This document shows, piece after piece, positions 5,169 to 6,059 of a DNA stretch of 6,059 bases (position 1 is the first letter of the stretch; each line of letters opens with the position of its first letter). The notes beneath the pieces were generated by a model that worked only from the letters and a program-made list of their open reading frames with translations, ran no database searches and was not told the DNA's origin. The position numbers were made by a program, and so were the translations under genes. This DNA is from an uncultured archaeon (lineage in GTDB: Archaea; Thermoproteota; Nitrososphaeria; Conexivisphaerales; CALBHZ01). The stretch lies in the NCBI GenBank assembly GCA_937892815.1, contig CALBHZ010000100.1:1-6059 (forward strand), read 5' to 3'.

Positions 5169-5720
5169 ATGGAGATTAGATTCCACGGTAGAGGAGGACA
5201 AGGGGTTGTTTCTGCGAGTAGAATTTTAGCCGAAGCGGCTTTAACGAAGGGCTTGTACATACAGGCCTTTCCAGAGTTCGGTGCTGAGAGAGCGGGCGCT
5301 CCTATAGCCGCCTATACTAGGCTCTCAGACCAACCTATAGAGATCCATTCATTTATCTACGAACCCGATGCGGTAGTTGTCGTGGATAAGAGCATGGTCT
5401 TCTATCCAATTATAAGAGAAGGACTGAAGAAAGGAGGGAAAGTCGTAGTTAACTACGCAGGAGATCCAAAGATCGTAAGGGAGAAGCACGGCCTCGATCC
5501 TGAGACTACGGTAATATCGGTTGATGCTACTACTATAGCTCTAGAGACCATAGGAAGGGATATACCGAATACTCCGATGCTTGGAGCTTTTCTCAGAGTA
5601 TGCGAACATGTAGATCTAGAAAGCGTGGAAACGATATTGTCTAGGAGGTTTAAGGGAAGCATACTGGAAAAGAACAAGGAAGCTTTAAGAAGAGGCTATG
5701 AGGAGGCGAAGATAGGATGA
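5169..5720 (+). CDS. porG: Pyruvate/2-oxoacid:ferredoxin oxidoreductase, gamma subunit
   Basis: The gamma subunit is part of the cytosolic complex that oxidises pyruvate and CoA to acetyl-CoA and CO2 with reduction of ferredoxin, or the reverse. The 183-residue product is the usual length. It has the family opening FHGRGGQGVVSASRILAEAA (5-24), FPEFGAERAGAPIAAYTR (34-51), an alternating hydrophobic stretch with VVVVDKS (69-75), and DIPNTPMLGAF (131-141). I chose the ATG at 5169 rather than the TTG two codons earlier because the family begins directly before the first beta strand (MEIRFHG). A weak TAGAG lies upstream. It is the first gene of a porG-porD-porA order typical of archaeal four-subunit enzymes, and its last codons overlap porD by ATGA. 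Specificity for pyruvate over branched-chain 2-oxoacids (VOR) cannot be decided from this subunit. Confidence 0.94.
   Translation: MEIRFHGRGGQGVVSASRILAEAALTKGLYIQAFPEFGAERAGAPIAAYTRLSDQPIEIHSFIYEPDAVVVVDKSMVFYPIIREGLKKGGKVVVNYAGDPKIVREKHGLDPETTVISVDATTIALETIGRDIPNTPMLGAFLRVCEHVDLESVETILSRRFKGSILEKNKEALRRGYEEAKIG
5701..5706 (+). promoter_or_regulatory. Shine-Dalgarno of porD
   Basis: AGGAGG inside the end of porG lies ten bases before the porD ATG at 5717 and supports the overlapping ATGA start. Confidence 0.5.
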
Positions 5721-5995
5721 AGGTAAAGGAATTAGAAGAACATCCCACGTTCGCGGCAGTTCTTCCTCCAGCTACCTCTGAAGAGTACGATACGACTGGA
5801 TGGAGAGCCTTCAAGCCTGTCGTAGATAAAGAGAAATGTACTGGATGTCTAATTTGCTGGGTTTACTGTCCAGAACCGGCTATAATTAGAACGCCAGATA
5901 GAAAAATAGAGTTCGATTATAAGCATTGCAAGGGATGCGGTATTTGCGAAGTTGAATGCCCCATTAAAGCTATAAAGATGGTGAAGGAGACATGA
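5717..5995 (+). CDS. porD: Pyruvate/2-oxoacid:ferredoxin oxidoreductase, delta subunit (2[4Fe-4S])
   Basis: The delta subunit is the ferredoxin-like part that passes electrons from the thiamine-diphosphate site of the enzyme to external ferredoxin. The 92-residue product has an N-terminal region typical of PorD (TGWRAFKPVVDKEKC, 27-41) followed by two complete four-cysteine motifs: C41, C44, C47, C51-Pro and C71, C74, C77, C81-Pro. Each motif supplies three ligands to one cluster and one to the other, so two [4Fe-4S] clusters are expected. All eight cysteines are present. The gene starts by a four-base ATGA overlap with porG and ends in another ATGA overlap with porA, pointing to translational coupling and matched subunit production. 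Confidence 0.96.
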   Translation: MKVKELEEHPTFAAVLPPATSEEYDTTGWRAFKPVVDKEKCTGCLICWVYCPEPAIIRTPDRKIEFDYKHCKGCGICEVECPIKAIKMVKET

Positions 5996-6059
5996 TGGTT
6001 CAAAAATTAGCTTTATCGGGAGATGAAGCGGTAGCTTACGCGGTCAAACAATGCGACGT
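5992..6059 (+). CDS. porA: Pyruvate/2-oxoacid:ferredoxin oxidoreductase, alpha subunit (5' fragment)
   Basis: Only the first 22 codons are in the window; the gene continues past its right edge. The reading MMVQKLALSGDEAVAYAVKQ matches the PorA N-terminus, where a G(N/D)EAVAxAVKQ motif opens the first thiamine-enzyme domain. Two adjacent ATG codons are possible starts. The first (5992) gives an ATGA overlap with the porD stop, like the porG/porD junction; the second (5995) shares one base with that stop. GGTGA at 5980-5984, eight bases before the first ATG, can serve as Shine-Dalgarno. Its identity rests on the short motif and on its place after porG and porD; porB would be expected next. Confidence 0.88.
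   Translation, partial: MMVQKLALSGDEAVAYAVKQCD

Noticed and set aside
5453..5677. 74-codon minus-strand frame inside porG
   Set aside because: It is a shadow of the conserved porG reading frame.

Overview
The window looks like a piece of a thermophilic archaeal chromosome, most likely Thermoproteota (Crenarchaeota, of Desulfurococcales or Sulfolobales type). The evidence is an Alba chromatin protein, an archaeal RNA polymerase subunit K (Rpb6), a TIP49/RuvBL AAA+ ATPase, a four-subunit-type pyruvate:ferredoxin oxidoreductase (POR) operon, AT-rich BRE/TATA-like promoters about 25 bases before short leaders, and heavy use of ATA, AGA and AGG codons. I cannot place the genus from sequence alone.

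Layout: positions 1-3129 carry five genes, all on the minus strand. In transcription order they are a class IV (branched-chain type) aminotransferase (ilvE), prephenate dehydratase (pheA), a class II aldolase, rpoK and alba. The first three are packed tightly (4-base gap, then a 1-base TAATG overlap) and look like one transcript. rpoK and alba have promoter-like sequences of their own. Positions 3130-3243 form a divergent promoter region. Positions 3243-3657 hold what appears to be a broken plus-strand gene: a good promoter, a 47-codon opening ORF, then protein-like sequence that needs a frame change and is interrupted by a TGA. From 3701 the plus strand carries the intact TIP49 ATPase. It is followed by the start of the POR operon: gamma (porG), delta (porD) and the first 22 codons of alpha (porA), which runs off the window. 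The porG/porD and porD/porA junctions are ATGA overlaps.

Functionally the window mixes informational genes (Alba, RpoK, TIP49) with amino-acid and central carbon metabolism. PheA and the aminotransferase could catalyse the last two steps to phenylalanine, or the aminotransferase may serve branched-chain amino acids. The aldolase is harder to tie to them. POR oxidises pyruvate to acetyl-CoA with ferredoxin, or runs in reverse. I found no mobile element, CRISPR array, tRNA or rRNA. No undescribed system is convincing here; the most unusual item is the disrupted, unidentified gene at 3243-3657.
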